Positions 31,121 through 42,899 of a stretch of DNA of 64,000 nucleotides are shown here, piece by piece. The notes under the pieces were generated by a model that was not told the DNA's origin, searched no databases, and saw only the letters and a program-made list of their open reading frames with translations. This DNA comes from Phytophthora hibernalis (lineage: Eukaryota > Oomycota > Peronosporomycetes > Peronosporales > Peronosporaceae). Both the position numbers and the translations under genes were made by a program. Each line of letters opens with the position of its first letter. Position 1 is the stretch's first letter. The stretch lies in NCBI GenBank assembly GCA_012656075.1, contig JAAKBF010000164.1, positions 62,001 through 126,000 of the forward strand, in the 5' to 3' direction.

Positions 31121-34100
31121 CTAACTGAACTGGTTATTGTGCAGAGGTGGCAAAGCTTTCTGGTTACTTGACAAAGTAGTGGCAGTACTGGATTGAGGTG
31201 AAGCATTGAATCCGCTGCGTTCACTTCGTCTTCGCTGTAGTTCACCTGGTTGCTCAAATGACTTTGATTTGCCTCGTGACTTCGGTGGTGGAGTTGCCTG
31301 CATCGGGTTTGGCATTTGCATCTGCGGGTTCAGAGACTGCTGGATTTGCTGTTGCTGTTGCATCTGCACATGCGGTTTGAGCACCTGCAGCATCCCGACA
31401 TTGGGTGCCCGTGCGAAAGTTTTGTTGTACATTTCCTCGCGATTCAACAGCTCGCGTTTGAAATAGGCCATTTCGTCCAGCGTCCTCCGTACTAGCGCAT
31501 CCTTCTCCATCACCAGTCGATCAAGTTCAACGATTCGAGCGACGTCTTCACTGCGACTTTCGCGTCGAGCGTATTTATCCTGCCATTCAGTGATCGTAGT
31601 TTTCAGGTACGCGACTTTTTCGACCATGACACGGCGAGTTTCCTCGAATTCGTCGCTCAACTGCTTCGTTTCCGCCAAGTTTTCCTCTAGCAGCTTGTCC
31701 ATTTCGCGTTTTGCGGCTAGTTTCAGTGTTTCCACTTGCTCGCGCGAGCTTTTCTCCAAAGCTGTTAACTTTTGAGTCAGCTCTTCTGTCTTAGCAGCGA
31801 GTGCAGCGCCTAAATGCTGACCTTCACGCATAGCACTCGCCCAGTCGAGGGTCTTCCTGGTCAGAGCCGCTTCCGTTGATTCCAAACGTCCGCGTAACTC
31901 ACCGAATTGTTGATCATGCGCGTTTTGTGCATCTAGCAGCGCCTCAGATCGCTCACGGTCTTTCTTGGAGTTCATTTCAGAAAGCTGCTTTGCGGCATGA
32001 TCGCGTTCAGTGATGATTGCTCGTTCTTGAGCACTATTCAAACTGGTTTGTAACTTTTGCAGTGCATCCGCGTGCTGCTGAGCGGAGGTTTGGAGCTCTT
32101 GACGATGATCCGCTGCCAGTCGTGCAAAGTCCGAGTCAGCCTTCGCCTGAAGATTCGCCACATGAGCTCTCGACTCCTCCATACATCGTTCTTCTAGTTC
32201 ACTCTGTTGTTTGCTGTACTTTAGTCGAAGGTTTTCTAGCTCCTGACGAGCTACTTCCTCCGTGTGAGCACGCTCTGCAACCATGCGCTCTGCAAAACTT
32301 ACGATGGTGCTACGAAGCTGCTCTTGCTCGAACAAACGAGTCTCCTCCATCGACCTTTGTGCCTCTGAAGCTTCTTCAGTAAAGTCCCCAAGAGCTCGTT
32401 GTAAGTTATCAACATCGTCACGGAGTTTTGCGAGTTGCGGTTCGTACAGCTCACGCATCGTTATCTTTTGAGCCGCAAGCTCATCTAACCTTTGCGTCTC
32501 GAGGTGTTGCGTAGTCTCCTGGAGAGCTACAGCGTGTTCTTGAGCTAACTGAACCAGAGCTTTTGAATGTTGTTGGTCCTGCTGTGCTTTCTCCGCCGTA
32601 AGAGCCTTGACAGTGTTCTCATGTTGTGTCTCCAGTTCATGAATCTGCTTCTGATGTGCTTCATCGCGCTCCTTTTGTGACTTCCGTGAAGACGACTGAA
32701 GTGCGTCCTTCGCTGAATGTAGTGATCCTACTTGTTGCTGCGAGAGCTCAAGCTGCCGTGTCAAGTCTGCATGCTTCTTCTGCAAATCTGCGAATTGTTG
32801 GGTCTGTGTTGCGAGTTGTTCTTGCAACGTCTTGGCTTGCACCTCCAATTCCACGACTTCGTCCTGAAGTTTGGTCTGCGCTGCCTTGGAAGCAGCCTCA
32901 TGGTCAGCCAAAACTTTCTGGTGGTCCTTCTTCAACTCAGCTATCCGGTCATCAGACGACTTTGCAGAAGCCTCTCTCATGCTCAGCTCTAATTGTTCCA
33001 ACTGCTTTGCTGCCGACACTCGTTGCGTTTCCATTTCGTGAGTATGAGAGCTCATGAGTTCTTGAAGCTTCTTGTCGTGAGTCTGTCCGAGAAGCGTCAC
33101 AGCTCGTTCGTTTTCGATCTGGGCTTGCTTTGCCTCAGTAGCTACACGCTCTAGCTGTTGCTTCAGCTTTGCGTGACTGAGTGTGCTGTTTGCACCTTCC
33201 GCCTGCATCTCCACGATCGTCTTCTGCGTGGCTGCAAGCTTTTCTTCAAGTTTCTTGATCTGCGTTTGCCCCGCTTCAATCTGCTGAGAAGCAAGTAGAG
33301 CCTCGCTTTTGCTGTTTTCACGCTGAAGCTCGTGTTCGTGTAGCTGTTGTTTAAGCTTTGCCTCGAGCTCCGATGCGTTCGCATTTTGCTGCAAAGTCTC
33401 CAACTGCGCTGCTTCCTGGTCCTTCTGAGCCTGCACCAGAGCTCGATCCCGAGTCTGCAGCGTTTGTTTCAACGTCACGAGCTCCTGCGCCAGCTCGTCG
33501 ATTTTATCCGTGCTAACAGCCAACATCCGCTGAAGTTCATCGGAATGAGCTGATGCATCTCGACGCACACTTTGCGAGTCCTGCTGGGCTTTGGCAAGCT
33601 GTAGTTCTAGTTGTTTCACGGTCCGCGCTGCTTCCTGCTGGTTCTTGACGAACTTCTCTTTCTCCTCACGCAGCTTGGTCTCACTGCGTCGCAGAGTCTC
33701 CGCGTCAGCCAACAAGGCCTCGATTTTGGTCACCAGCTCGTGCTTCATCTTGTCGAAAGCTGCTTTGGCTGTCATATCCTGAGCCAAACGCTGACGCTCA
33801 TGCTCCGCCGTTGCTTCCTGCTTCTGCTTCTCCCACTCATGCTTAACACTCACGATATCCGCTTTAAGCGCGTCTTGTGTTCGAAGCTGCTCAGCCAGCA
33901 TTTTATTGTACTTGGCGTTGGACTTCGTCACGAGCTGCTCCACCTCGTCCGTGTGTTTCAAGCTCAGTTCCTGCAGCTTCGCCTCAAGAGCTTCAGCCTC
34001 TTCCTGCAAACTCAATTCACGCTGCTTCTCTTTAGCCGCTGCAAGCTGTGAAAGCTGCTCCACGCGTTCATCAAAAGCTCGTTGTGCGTCTTGTACCCGA

Positions 34101-34474
34101 GCTTCCAGCTCCGTCACTTTAGAGCGAAAAGCTTCGTCCTCCGCTGCACGACTCGCTTGACTTCGTCGTTGCTGCTGCTGGTTTTCGTTCACCAACTTGT
34201 TCCGATCCGCAACATGTTGTCGTTCTCTCTGTGCTGCAGTAGCCGCTTGAGTCTGCAACTTGGTCTGCAATGCACGCATCTTGTCGGCTGCATCCTGCGT
34301 AACTCGCTGAATGTCTGCTGCATGTGCCGTCCGAGAGTGCTCCGCCTCGCTCTGGTAGTCCTCGTTGCGGGTGTTGAGCTGGAAAATGACCTTGGTGAGC
34401 TGCGCCACCTTCTTACACATTTTGAGGTGCAGTTCGGCCGTCGCCGCGGCCGACATCGCCGCATTCGCGTTCAT
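31121..34474 (-). CDS. FAM184-like long coiled-coil protein
   Basis: A single-exon 1,117-aa protein. The N-terminus LHLKMCKKVAQLTKVIFQLN and a C-terminal block (ESRSEDVARIVELDRLVMEK, EMAYFKRELLNREEMYNKTF, APNVGMLQVLKPH) match the ends of FAM184A/B, coiled-coil proteins found widely in ciliated eukaryotes. Residues about 60-1000 are almost continuous heptad coiled coil rich in Gln, Glu, Lys and Ala. The last 90 residues are Gln/Pro/Ser-rich and disordered. A cilium, centrosome or basal-body role is plausible because oomycete zoospores are flagellated, but the family's function is poorly defined. It is transcribed divergently from the gene at 34592, with 117 bases between the starts. Confidence 0.8.
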   Translation of the reverse strand: MNANAAMSAAATAELHLKMCKKVAQLTKVIFQLNTRNEDYQSEAEHSRTAHAADIQRVTQDAADKMRALQTKLQTQAATAAQRERQHVADRNKLVNENQQQQRRSQASRAAEDEAFRSKVTELEARVQDAQRAFDERVEQLSQLAAAKEKQRELSLQEEAEALEAKLQELSLKHTDEVEQLVTKSNAKYNKMLAEQLRTQDALKADIVSVKHEWEKQKQEATAEHERQRLAQDMTAKAAFDKMKHELVTKIEALLADAETLRRSETKLREEKEKFVKNQQEAARTVKQLELQLAKAQQDSQSVRRDASAHSDELQRMLAVSTDKIDELAQELVTLKQTLQTRDRALVQAQKDQEAAQLETLQQNANASELEAKLKQQLHEHELQRENSKSEALLASQQIEAGQTQIKKLEEKLAATQKTIVEMQAEGANSTLSHAKLKQQLERVATEAKQAQIENERAVTLLGQTHDKKLQELMSSHTHEMETQRVSAAKQLEQLELSMREASAKSSDDRIAELKKDHQKVLADHEAASKAAQTKLQDEVVELEVQAKTLQEQLATQTQQFADLQKKHADLTRQLELSQQQVGSLHSAKDALQSSSRKSQKERDEAHQKQIHELETQHENTVKALTAEKAQQDQQHSKALVQLAQEHAVALQETTQHLETQRLDELAAQKITMRELYEPQLAKLRDDVDNLQRALGDFTEEASEAQRSMEETRLFEQEQLRSTIVSFAERMVAERAHTEEVARQELENLRLKYSKQQSELEERCMEESRAHVANLQAKADSDFARLAADHRQELQTSAQQHADALQKLQTSLNSAQERAIITERDHAAKQLSEMNSKKDRERSEALLDAQNAHDQQFGELRGRLESTEAALTRKTLDWASAMREGQHLGAALAAKTEELTQKLTALEKSSREQVETLKLAAKREMDKLLEENLAETKQLSDEFEETRRVMVEKVAYLKTTITEWQDKYARRESRSEDVARIVELDRLVMEKDALVRRTLDEMAYFKRELLNREEMYNKTFARAPNVGMLQVLKPHVQMQQQQQIQQSLNPQMQMPNPMQATPPPKSRGKSKSFEQPGELQRRRSERSGFNASPQSSTATTLSSNQKALPPLHNNQFS

Positions 34475-34591
34475 CCTAGAACCAAGTTCCGACTACCGAC
34501 ACTCGGTACTTGTCCGACGTAGCGAAACGGACACTCACTGCAACATCGACGCACCAACAAACGGCTCTTGCAAAATTAGATAGCAGCTTTC

Positions 34592-35340
34592 ATGGCACTC
34601 AGGATCTTGCACGTCGTCTTGGTGACGGTCTCCGTTGTCCGGAGTGAGGTGAGCTTCCCCGGTGTGGAATTCAATTCCGCTATCGGGGAACCGGCCCACG
34701 CCAGCAGCTACTACAACTACGCGCCCAACCCCTACACGATACGGAGTTCGTGCCTGGCAATGCCAACGATGGATTCCCGGACGAAACGAGCTGGTGGTCG
34801 GCGGGTGACAACGCCACGGAAAAGGTTTTCTGGCAGGTGAACATGAGCTCGTTGGTGCCGGCCATGTCGAGGATTGTGGTGAGGTGGCACGGTTTCTTGT
34901 CGCCCCGGAGCTACCTCATCCGGACGTCGTACGACGGTATCGAGTTCACGAGCATCATCGCTGTGTTCAACCTCAGCGGCACCTACGACCGAGTGGACAA
35001 TCACACGGAAGGGCTTGCCAAGGTCACGTCCAAGTTCCGATACATTCGAGTCGTCATTGGAGAGCCCAATGTCTGCAGTGACGCGTATTCTTGCCAAGAC
35101 GATGGAGTGAGCACAACGACCAGCAGCAGTACAAACGAACGGGTGATCTACGGCATCCGGGAGGTGGAGGTGTGGGCCAAAGGGTCCAGGAATGGTAGGC
35201 ATCACAGCATTATTTGGGAGGTTGAGAGTTTCATGGTAATGGTGATGGATTCTGTAGGTGCTTCGACACTTTCGAAGAACGTCAACGCAATTGCAGTTGT
35301 GTTGTCGATGCTGCTGACGGCAAGCTATAACGTGGTTTGA
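34592..35340 (+). CDS. Secreted discoidin-like (F5/8 type C) protein, probable GPI anchor, one frameshift
   Basis: About 248 aa if a frame change near 34738 is an error. It has a signal peptide (MALRILHVVLVTVSVVRS), then a galactose-binding-like beta-sandwich: SSYYNYAPNPYT, PDETSWWSAG, KVFWQVNMSS, IVVRWHGFLSPRSYLIRTSY, FRYIRVVIGEP and YGIREVEVW. A hydrophobic C-terminus (NAIAVVLSMLLTASYNVV) is consistent with a GPI-attachment signal. F5/8C domains bind carbohydrates or lipids on surfaces. The frame switch between YAPNPYT and EFVPGNANDGFPDETSWW needs one base around ACGATACGG; no intron signals fit. The specific ligand cannot be told. Confidence 0.65.
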
Positions 35341-35694
35341 TGAGAATGACAAAGAAAGAGGCAAAACGTCGGCACTTTCTATTGAAACAAACTCGAAACT
35401 CACTCACTCAAGACACACAGGCCAGTCCAAGACGCGGCGCGAATGGTCTGACGAAAGGAAAACGACATACACAACACGACCGCGTTCGGCAAGTGAGGAG
35501 AGACTGGGGCTCAAGTCAGCTTCAAAATACTGAAATCCACATAGTTCTTCTTGCATACAAGATGGTAACGCACTCACACTCACTTCCCCTCGGTTCGTTC
35601 TCGATGGAGGTTTTCCAACGTCTGTCATTCATTGCAACCAGCGCATTGAGACGGCGTTTGCACGGCACGGGACATGGCTCTACCTCGGCTCGAC
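35341..35694. other. Intergenic between convergent genes
   Basis: 354 bases with no recognised gene. It holds the 3' ends of the discoidin-like gene and of the mucin-like gene. Confidence 0.4.
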
Positions 35695-37948
35695 TTACAG
35701 CGCCGAGTTCTTGTCAACAGTGAAGATGGCGCTCGAGTCCTTCTTCGAGCTCTTCTTGCTGTTCCGTCGCTTCATGTAGACCGTGGCAGCGATCGCCAGG
35801 GCAGCACAAGCTCCGACAGCAGCGATGACGGGGACTTCGGGGCTGACGCCTTCCGACTCGTCGTCGCCCGACTGGAACTTGATAGCGTCGACGCTGAACT
35901 GCGTCTGCTGCTGTGTGTTCTGGCCGGCACTACTGCCAGTATCGCCGCTGCTGGTGGTGGTGGTAGCCGTGGTGCTTCCGCTGTAAGACGCAACGTCCGC
36001 CGATGGCGAGAAGGTCAGCACGGAGTCGGAGCCCGAGGACTCGGTTTCCGACGATGCGGCAGTGGACGAGGCAGTGGAAGCCGCCGACGAGTAAGTGGCA
36101 GCCGATCCACCCGTCGAGGTAGCAGCCGAAGCACCCGTGGAAGTGGCTGCAGACGCCTCCGTAGATGTAGCCGCCGACGCTTCTGTAGAGGTGGCAGTCG
36201 AAGCACCAGTAGATATAGCAGCCGAAGCACCCGTGGATGTGGCTGCAGAGGCTTCAGTGGATGTGGCAGCAGAGGCTTCAGTGGAAGTGGCAGCAGAGGC
36301 TTCAGTGGAGGTAGCAGCAGAGGCTTCCGTGGAGCTAGTGTCACTTCCTGCGGTGGAGAACTCCTGGCTGCACGAGGCCGAGTCCGTGGCGCCACCAACA
36401 GCACTGCCTTCGGTGGTCTCACTTCCAGCAGTGGAGAACTCCTGGCTGCAGGACGCGTCGGCAGTGTCGCTGCTGCCAGCCACAGAGAACTCCTGGCTGC
36501 ACGACTCGGAGCCGGCAATGTCGTACTCGTTGCTGCAGTCGGAGCCAGCAATGTCATACTCATTGCTACAGTCTTCGCTGCCGGCGATGTCGTACTCCTC
36601 AGAGCAGTCCGATCCAGAAGAGGCGTCGACACCAGTGTCAGTGGTGTCGGTGGAGGTGTCCGTGGACGTATCGGGGTCTCGGCAGTGGACCCGCCCGTCG
36701 TCTCGGTGGACGTGTCCGTTGACGTGTCGGGAGTCTCAGCAGTAGAGCCGCCCGTCGTCTCGGTGGAGGTATCAGTAGACGTGTCGGGGTCGTCTCCGTG
36801 GAAGTATCCGTCGTCTCAGTGGACGTGTCAGGAGTCTCGGAAGTAGAGCCGCCCGTCGTCTCTGTGGACGTGTCCGGGGTGGAAGCGACCGTGGAGCCCG
36901 TCGTGTCCGTGGACGTATCCGTCTCCGGAGTTGAGTTCTGCGTCGTGTCCGAGAACGAGCTGCCGCCCGAAGTCGTCTCAGTGGACGCACCCGTGTCGGT
37001 AGTGCCCGTGTCACCCGTGTCAGTGGTCGGTGCCGTGGTTTCGGTGGACGTTTCCGTGCCCGAGTCAGTGCTTCCGCCCGTAGTGACGGCTGTCTCTGTC
37101 GAAGCGCCAGTATCGGTGGTACCCGTGTCGGTAGTGCTGCTGGCGGTCGTATCGGTGGTGGTGCTAGCAGTCGTGTCGGCAGTCTCCGATCCTGCGATAT
37201 CCAACTCATTGCTGCAGTCCTCTGACCCTGCGATGTCCAACTCATTGCTGCAGTCCTCAGACCCAGCGATGTCATACTCGTTACTGCAGTCCTCTGATCC
37301 AGCGACCGAGAACGCCTGGCTGCACGACTCGTCCGTAGCTTCGCTTCCGGCGGTCGAGAACTCCTGACTGCACGAGGCCGAGTCAGTAGCGCCACCGACG
37401 TCGCTGCTGTCGGTCGTCTCACTTCCAGCAGTGGAGAACTCCTGACTGCACGAGGCTGAGTCCGTTGCGGCCGCGCTGCCTTCAGACGAGTAAGTGGTGG
37501 CGGCAGAACCAGCCGATGAGGTTGCAGCCGACGCCTCCGTTGAGGTAGCGGCCGATGTCTCAGTCGACGTAGCAGCCGACGCCTCTGTCGATGTAGCGGC
37601 CGATGCTTCGGTCGATGTAGCGGTCGATGTAGCCGCGGAAGCTCCGGTCGATGTAGCAGCGGAAGCTCCGGTCGATGTAGCAGCGGACGCCTCCGTTGAG
37701 GTTGTGGCGGCCGAACCGCCCGATGCGGCAGTGGAAAAGGTAGCGGCCGAGCCACCGGAAGCAGCGGTGGAGGCCGCCGACTCGACTGTCGTCTGCTGCG
37801 ACTGCGTTACCGACTGGTCGGCGGTGCCGGACGCGCCTGTCACACCGCCGGCAGCGCTGCTTGTGAGGCCTTCGGTGGTGAAGTCGATGGCGTTGACCTG
37901 CGCCGCGCACAGCACGGCGACGAGGACGAGACCCTTGGCGACCTTCAT
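35695..37948 (-). CDS. Mucin-like Ser/Thr-rich type I surface protein, long form
   Basis: About 750 aa if two one-base contractions (C runs at about 36786-36789 and 36673-36676) are errors; as written the N-terminal frame ends at 36638. Layout: signal peptide MKVAKGLVLVAVLCAAQVNA; an ATSTEASA-type Ser/Thr/Ala repeat array; Cys-containing repeats CSQEFSTAGSE and EDCSNELDIAGSE; long TDTSTETTGGST repeats; a second array of both repeat types; then a conserved juxtamembrane segment (FSVDAIKFQSGDD), one membrane helix (VPVIAAVGACAALAIAATVY) and the cytosolic tail MKRRN...IFTVDKNSAL. The repeats predict dense O-glycosylation. The short gene at 45065 has the same two ends without the repeats. The function is unknown; a surface or adhesive coat protein is inferred. 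Long plus-strand frames over this gene are antisense shadows. Confidence 0.75.
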
Positions 37949-38010
37949 ATTCTACTACTTAAGCTGTCTTTCTGTCTGCCTTTTTCGCTGCTCCAGTGCT
38001 CGCCAGCAGA

Positions 38011-38030
38011 AGAATAATTGGAGAATGACC
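38011..38030 (-). promoter_or_regulatory. Inr site of the mucin-like gene
   Basis: The minus strand reads GGTCATTCTCCAATTATTCT, an exact match to CATTYYNCAWTT followed by a pyrimidine-rich flank, about 63-80 bases before the ATG at 37948. Confidence 0.6.
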
Positions 38031-40676
38031 GGGTAGCAGAGCTCCCGGGATCGGGCTCCGGCATCCTGGGCTGGGATCAGAGAGTCAGTCAAGGTCTGGG
38101 CGGAGCGTCGAGTCCAGCTGGAAGGAATCGAAGGGCCCAGCTGCTGCGGCCGAACGCACAATCGGTCGTCGTTAAACGTCGGCCCACAGTATGGAGCGTC
38201 GAGCTTGGAATGATGTAGAGTCCTGCCGCACACATCTGTGCCGCCGCTCCCGCCGCGCGCCATTCGACCAGATTGGAGCTTTAAGGCTTACATTTAGAAT
38301 GGCGGAGGAACAGCTTTCCATGTCGGCATGGTTCAGATTAGATGGCGCTCATTGCTAATAGCGTTTTCTAGTCTCGCGTGGCGGCGGTTGTGACGTGAGG
38401 CCGGAGAAGTCGAGCGAACGTGACTGGCGGAAACGCTCGCCGCCACGAGCGACACGAAACCAGAAGCACGTACCATCACTGTGGCTGTGTGGACTGCAAT
38501 GCTATCAGGGCGTCATGCAGCCATGTGGGATCATGGCATTCCTTCTCTTCCGGCAGAAGTTGAATCGGAGCTCACTGGATGGCGGCTGGCTCAGTGCCAC
38601 CCCAGCCGGTGCTGCAGCAGATATCGGCGCCGCCGTGGCCGCAATAACTCGCTGGCGTGTGGATCAGTTGGCGATCGCCTCGGCAGCCTGCATGGCGCCG
38701 AACACCTCGAGCTGTTGAGCGTGGCGTCGCGGCCACCTTGATACAAGCCGCGTTGTCACACGCACAATTTCCGCGTTGACTCACGTACATTTTCTTAGGC
38801 GCGCCATTAGTTCTCGCGGAGCAAAGCATACCATCTTCTTGTCATTTCTCCATGGAGTCCATGCCGAATCAACGTGGAGGGACAACAATGTTGATGCTCT
38901 CAATCCTGCACGACGACCAAAAGTTTCGTGGACAGCCGAGCAAATGCCATGAGCAAGGTGCGGCCGGACCACCGGAGCCGCGACCTCGAAAAACTTTTGG
39001 TGCGCAACGCGGATCTCGGGAGCTTGGGAGCTCTGCCGTCTTTACATTTTCGTCAGCGAGTACGAAATCATGCGCGACTTGCCTAGCCGTCAGCAAGTCG
39101 CGCATGATCTCACACAGCAACTTGCTGCTGTGTGAAATTCGACGGCACGACCGAGGCCAGCAACTGTGATAGGGGAGGACTCGACTAATTTCTCAGAAAC
39201 AGCGGATTGAACGAGCCCGGTGTCGGACCTCTACGAACGCAGCGTGTTGAGCCCGGCGCACACAACGCGTCGGGGATACATGTACCGGTAAATGGAGAAA
39301 TGCATGCTCAATTGCACTTGGTGATACATCTAGTTTGGCTGTCCATGACGATACATTAGGTAGACCGCCACTGTTCTGATAGCCAGTGGAGCTACCGGTA
39401 CCTGCATCCACAAGAGCATTATTGTAGAATCCATCGCCATCCCCATCGCCTCCGCTACTGCTGGATCGGGCAAGAGTCTCCGATGAAAAGAAGGCTTCCG
39501 GGCCCAGATGATTCCATTGCAGTCATGGTGGCCATCAGAAGGTGGGTGTACATGTATGGGTGGGTGACTGCTGCGGTGTCGAGGGTATTATAGCGGAGCC
39601 GACATGGACCCGGCGACGTTGAAGTGATGACGCTGCCAGTTGTTTAGTTTGAACGTTGCAGCCTTGCAGCGCCATTCGACTTCAACGTCGTGTCCTCACG
39701 TCACCGTGCAGGCTGCAGTAGTCGAGCCGTTCTGGTGGTGCCCGCACTGCGAAGCTGAGCAAGCCACTCTTGAAAGAGCGCGCATCACGACGAGGCCTCG
39801 ATTGACGTTGCATTGTTGTGCCCCGGGATGCACGGAGCCCTACCTTACCGGTAAATACATGTAGTGTGCATTGATTCAAGTGAAGAATGAGGTCGGCCAT
39901 CGCATTCAGCGTCCAGGACGGCAATATACACGGGCTCACCACTGGTGAGCCAGGCACGTGCATACAGCTTCCGGTACATTACCGGATGCAAAGCGAAGGA
40001 ATTCCGAGAGCTGGTACACATGTCCTTACTGATAAGTTAGCGTGTCCTCCACGCTGTGTCGTGAAATGGCCTGGCTGCCAGCGGCGCTGGCGGGTGGGAT
40101 TTAACGAAAACGACTCACAAGCATCGCCTTGCCGTCAGATATCCACTGTCACAATACGAGCTTTTGACGCTTGTTGCGCGCGGTCGCACAAAAACAAATG
40201 CAGCGAGGAAAGAACTCTCAATATTGTCTGTTGAAACGACATTTTATACCAAGGTTGCCGCTCGCGTTGAGTGCAATATGACCGAACTTGTACTGCTTAC
40301 GTAGTAAATGACAGGCGCTTCAACTCGCAATATTAATAGCAGTTTTTACGTCATGTTGCAGAGCTCAAGATCACAAGTGTGTGCTGGTTCTGGCGATGTA
40401 CATGTACAGCCCCTCGCGATACATGGATACTGTGGCAAGTTACATTGATTATGCTGTTTTGCTATTTGGCCGCCGGGTTGCCCCTGTTGAAGCTGTTCCG
40501 AAGTCTTGTCTTATCAAAAATAGTACTTCGAAGTAGTACACTGCCTTACCGGTATTGTTCCAGTATACCGTGAGTCGTTTGGCCGCGCCTCATCGTTGGG
40601 CCGTATAGAGGGTGTTTATTGAAACATGTATTTTAATATATTAAAATACCGGCAGTGACCTACCCGGTAGCGCTAC
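38031..40676. other. Gene-poor, repeat-rich interval, part 1
   Basis: No gene that I can support. It contains hairpins at 39067-39134, a fused TACATGTACCGGTA at 39277-39290, further octamers at 39393, 39549, 39846, 39856, 40399 and 40547, and a word GACGTTGAAGTGATGACGCTGCCAG (about 39613) that recurs with changes near 44469. Confidence 0.45.
39067..39134. repeat. Two adjacent perfect hairpins
   Basis: ATCATGCGCGACTTGC (39067-39082) pairs with GCAAGTCGCGCATGAT (39093-39108) across a 10-base loop. CACACAGCA (39111-39119) then pairs with TGCTGTGTG (39126-39134). There is no T tract after them to suggest a simple terminator. Confidence 0.7.
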
Positions 40677-40677
40677 T

Positions 40678-41070
40678 GTCAAGCGAAGGCGCAGCCGTTG
40701 CGGGCTTAGGGTCGTGTCACCAGCGAGCGCAGCGTGCCACCAGTTTTGGGTTCGCACACAGCGCGAGTAAGGGGACGGAATCCTGTTGAGGATAGCGCCA
40801 ACGGAGATACGCCTGCGGTTTGCAGCCCGTGTGCGTAGCATGCGGGTGCAAACCCAGGACCCAGCAAGGTACTTAGCGAGCGTAGCGAGTGACAAGCGAA
40901 GGCGCAGCCGTAGCGGGCTTAGGGTCGTGTCACCAGCGAGGCAACAGGTTTTTGGGTCTACGCGAAGTACGAGTACGGGGACAGGAGGTTGTTGAGGATA
41001 TCGACTATTATTAATAATATGTGTGCGCAGTATGCGGGTGTAAACCTAGGACCTATCAGTGAAAGTGTTA
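40678..41070. repeat. Two-copy tandem repeat, 213-bp period
   Basis: AAGCGAAGGCGCAGCCG(T)TGCGGGCTTAGGGTCGTGTCACCAGCGAG-type sequence occurs at 40681-40727 and again at 40894-40940. Downstream words are shared less well (ACGGAATCC or ACAGGAGG, then TGTTGAGGATA; GCGGGTGCAAACCCAGGACC versus GCGGGTGTAAACCTAGGACC). Each copy has its own GTGAC...GTCAC inverted ends. Confidence 0.7.
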
Positions 41071-42899
41071 AAAGGCGACGTTTAGGCCGTGGAGAATGTG
41101 TTCTGTGCTCAAACGTAGGTTATGGTTTTTAGATATGTGCTTGTACTTTTCAGAACGTATGCTGTGGTTGCCCAAGTAAATTCCGAGATCGGCAGCTGCA
41201 GCCCACCGACCATTTTACAAATGACCGCGGAAGGGCCTCAGCGTTGGTGCAATAGCGCGCACGCTGTCTCCTCTTTAGAGTGGGTGCCAGCGTGGGCGTA
41301 TGAGCCGGCACCTCGAACACACCCATAGGACTAGAACGCTGTGTACATGTGCATCACTATACATCTTGGAGCTACGCCCAAATTCAAAGTTCTTCGGCCT
41401 TTTATTGGCCCCAATACGGTTGGTTTGGGGAAAGCCAAAAACGTCTTTTCCTTGCTCGCTATTTCCGCACAAATGTTCTCTACCGGTAGCTGGAACATCT
41501 CATTTTGGTGCTCTGGAAATCTGCATCCTGGAACACGAATGAGCAAAAACTGTACAATTCATTTTCAAGTTTTAGCCAATCATAGCTTGTAAATATTTCA
41601 GCACGGAACGTGTTAACGTTACCAGGGCCTTAGAGCACAATGAAAGTAAAAAGACATGTTGAAGTCTGTGGTTTTGTGACCATCACTCTTGTGCGCCTAA
41701 AGTGCTCAAGATATGTCGCCTCTCTTGTGGCAGGTTACGTGATGTATTAATGAAAGTGACAAGCTCATGATGTATTAATACATGTACCGTAATCCCCCTG
41801 TCAGAAGCGTCGCTTTGTAAGAGTCGTCAGTGTTTTTCAGCCAATGGTCGATCAAGAAAATGCAGATGTTTCGATTTTTTGTCAAAAGGGTCTTCATTCA
41901 AGAATCGGGGGAGGAATGGCTCGTGGCACAAGGAACAGGACCGCGCGGGCGTCGGGGACGTGCCGCGTCGCATGGAACACCGCGTCGCACCGACTCGCTG
42001 GCCGGACGCTTCGCTTTGACCATCTCTGTTAGCGAGAGACAAGGGGCTGAAGGAGAAGGTTGCGGAGGCTCCGCGTGCGCCGCGAAGGACACCTGCTGGT
42101 GGGTGCCAGCACGTCGAGCAGCTGGAAGGCCAGCTCCGACATTATGCCGGGCTGTGCCCCCGCCATCAGCTTCTTTGCCTTCCGAGTGTCGCACGAGAAC
42201 TTGTTGATATGGCATTGCACTCTGCCGACCTTGCATCCGACAGGGACGGCGCTGCTGCCATCGTCTGATGCCGGCGATTCTAATCGGATGCTTAGTTGTA
42301 GTACTACAGTAGTACATATTTAGCGGATCATATCCAGGTCAACGAAAGGCTTGTGTATGAAGCTGGGTGCAGTGCTGGCAACGGGTGTATAAACGTTTAT
42401 TCCATAAAACGCGTAATAACGCGTCGTTTGACTGTTTATTTGATCGGACGCGTATAAACAGAGGTCCATGACCGTTAATTCAAGTGGCACAGTGTACCCA
42501 TGCCTCAAAAATGCACCCATTCAGTCCGTGGAAGTCCCACATCTCACGGTGGGGTTACTGATATCAAATCAACTTTTTACGCGTAATTACCACACTGAGT
42601 TCGTAAAAACTGTTAGTACACGCTGTCTAAACTGTACAAACAGTCCAAGCTGTTTAAACGTTTTTAAAAGTACTGTCACTACCAGCACTGCTGGGTGTGC
42701 TCTTCCTGCGCGAACACGCAGCTTCTACCCCATCGCCTTCATCGACTACTATATTTTCATTTACAAGTAGTAGTATACCGGGACCAGTACCGGTAAAAAA
42801 TCGATTAAGTTCGTGTATTTCACTGTTTATGCTCATTGCGTTAAACCCTATCCCGTGTGTATTTCGGGTGACGCCTCTGACAGGGGGAATACCGTATTC
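41071..42899. other. Gene-poor interval, part 2
   Basis: Small open frames only. A minus-strand frame at 42029-42220 and another at 42320-42520 look protein-like in composition but match no family I know. Octamers TACCGGTA at 41481 and 42788 and TACATGTA at 41779. Confidence 0.4.

Noticed and set aside
35674..36846. Long Gly/Arg/Ser-rich plus-strand frame over the mucin-like gene
   Set aside because: It is the antisense shadow of a low-complexity repeat. The minus strand has a signal peptide, membrane helix and a conserved paralogue.
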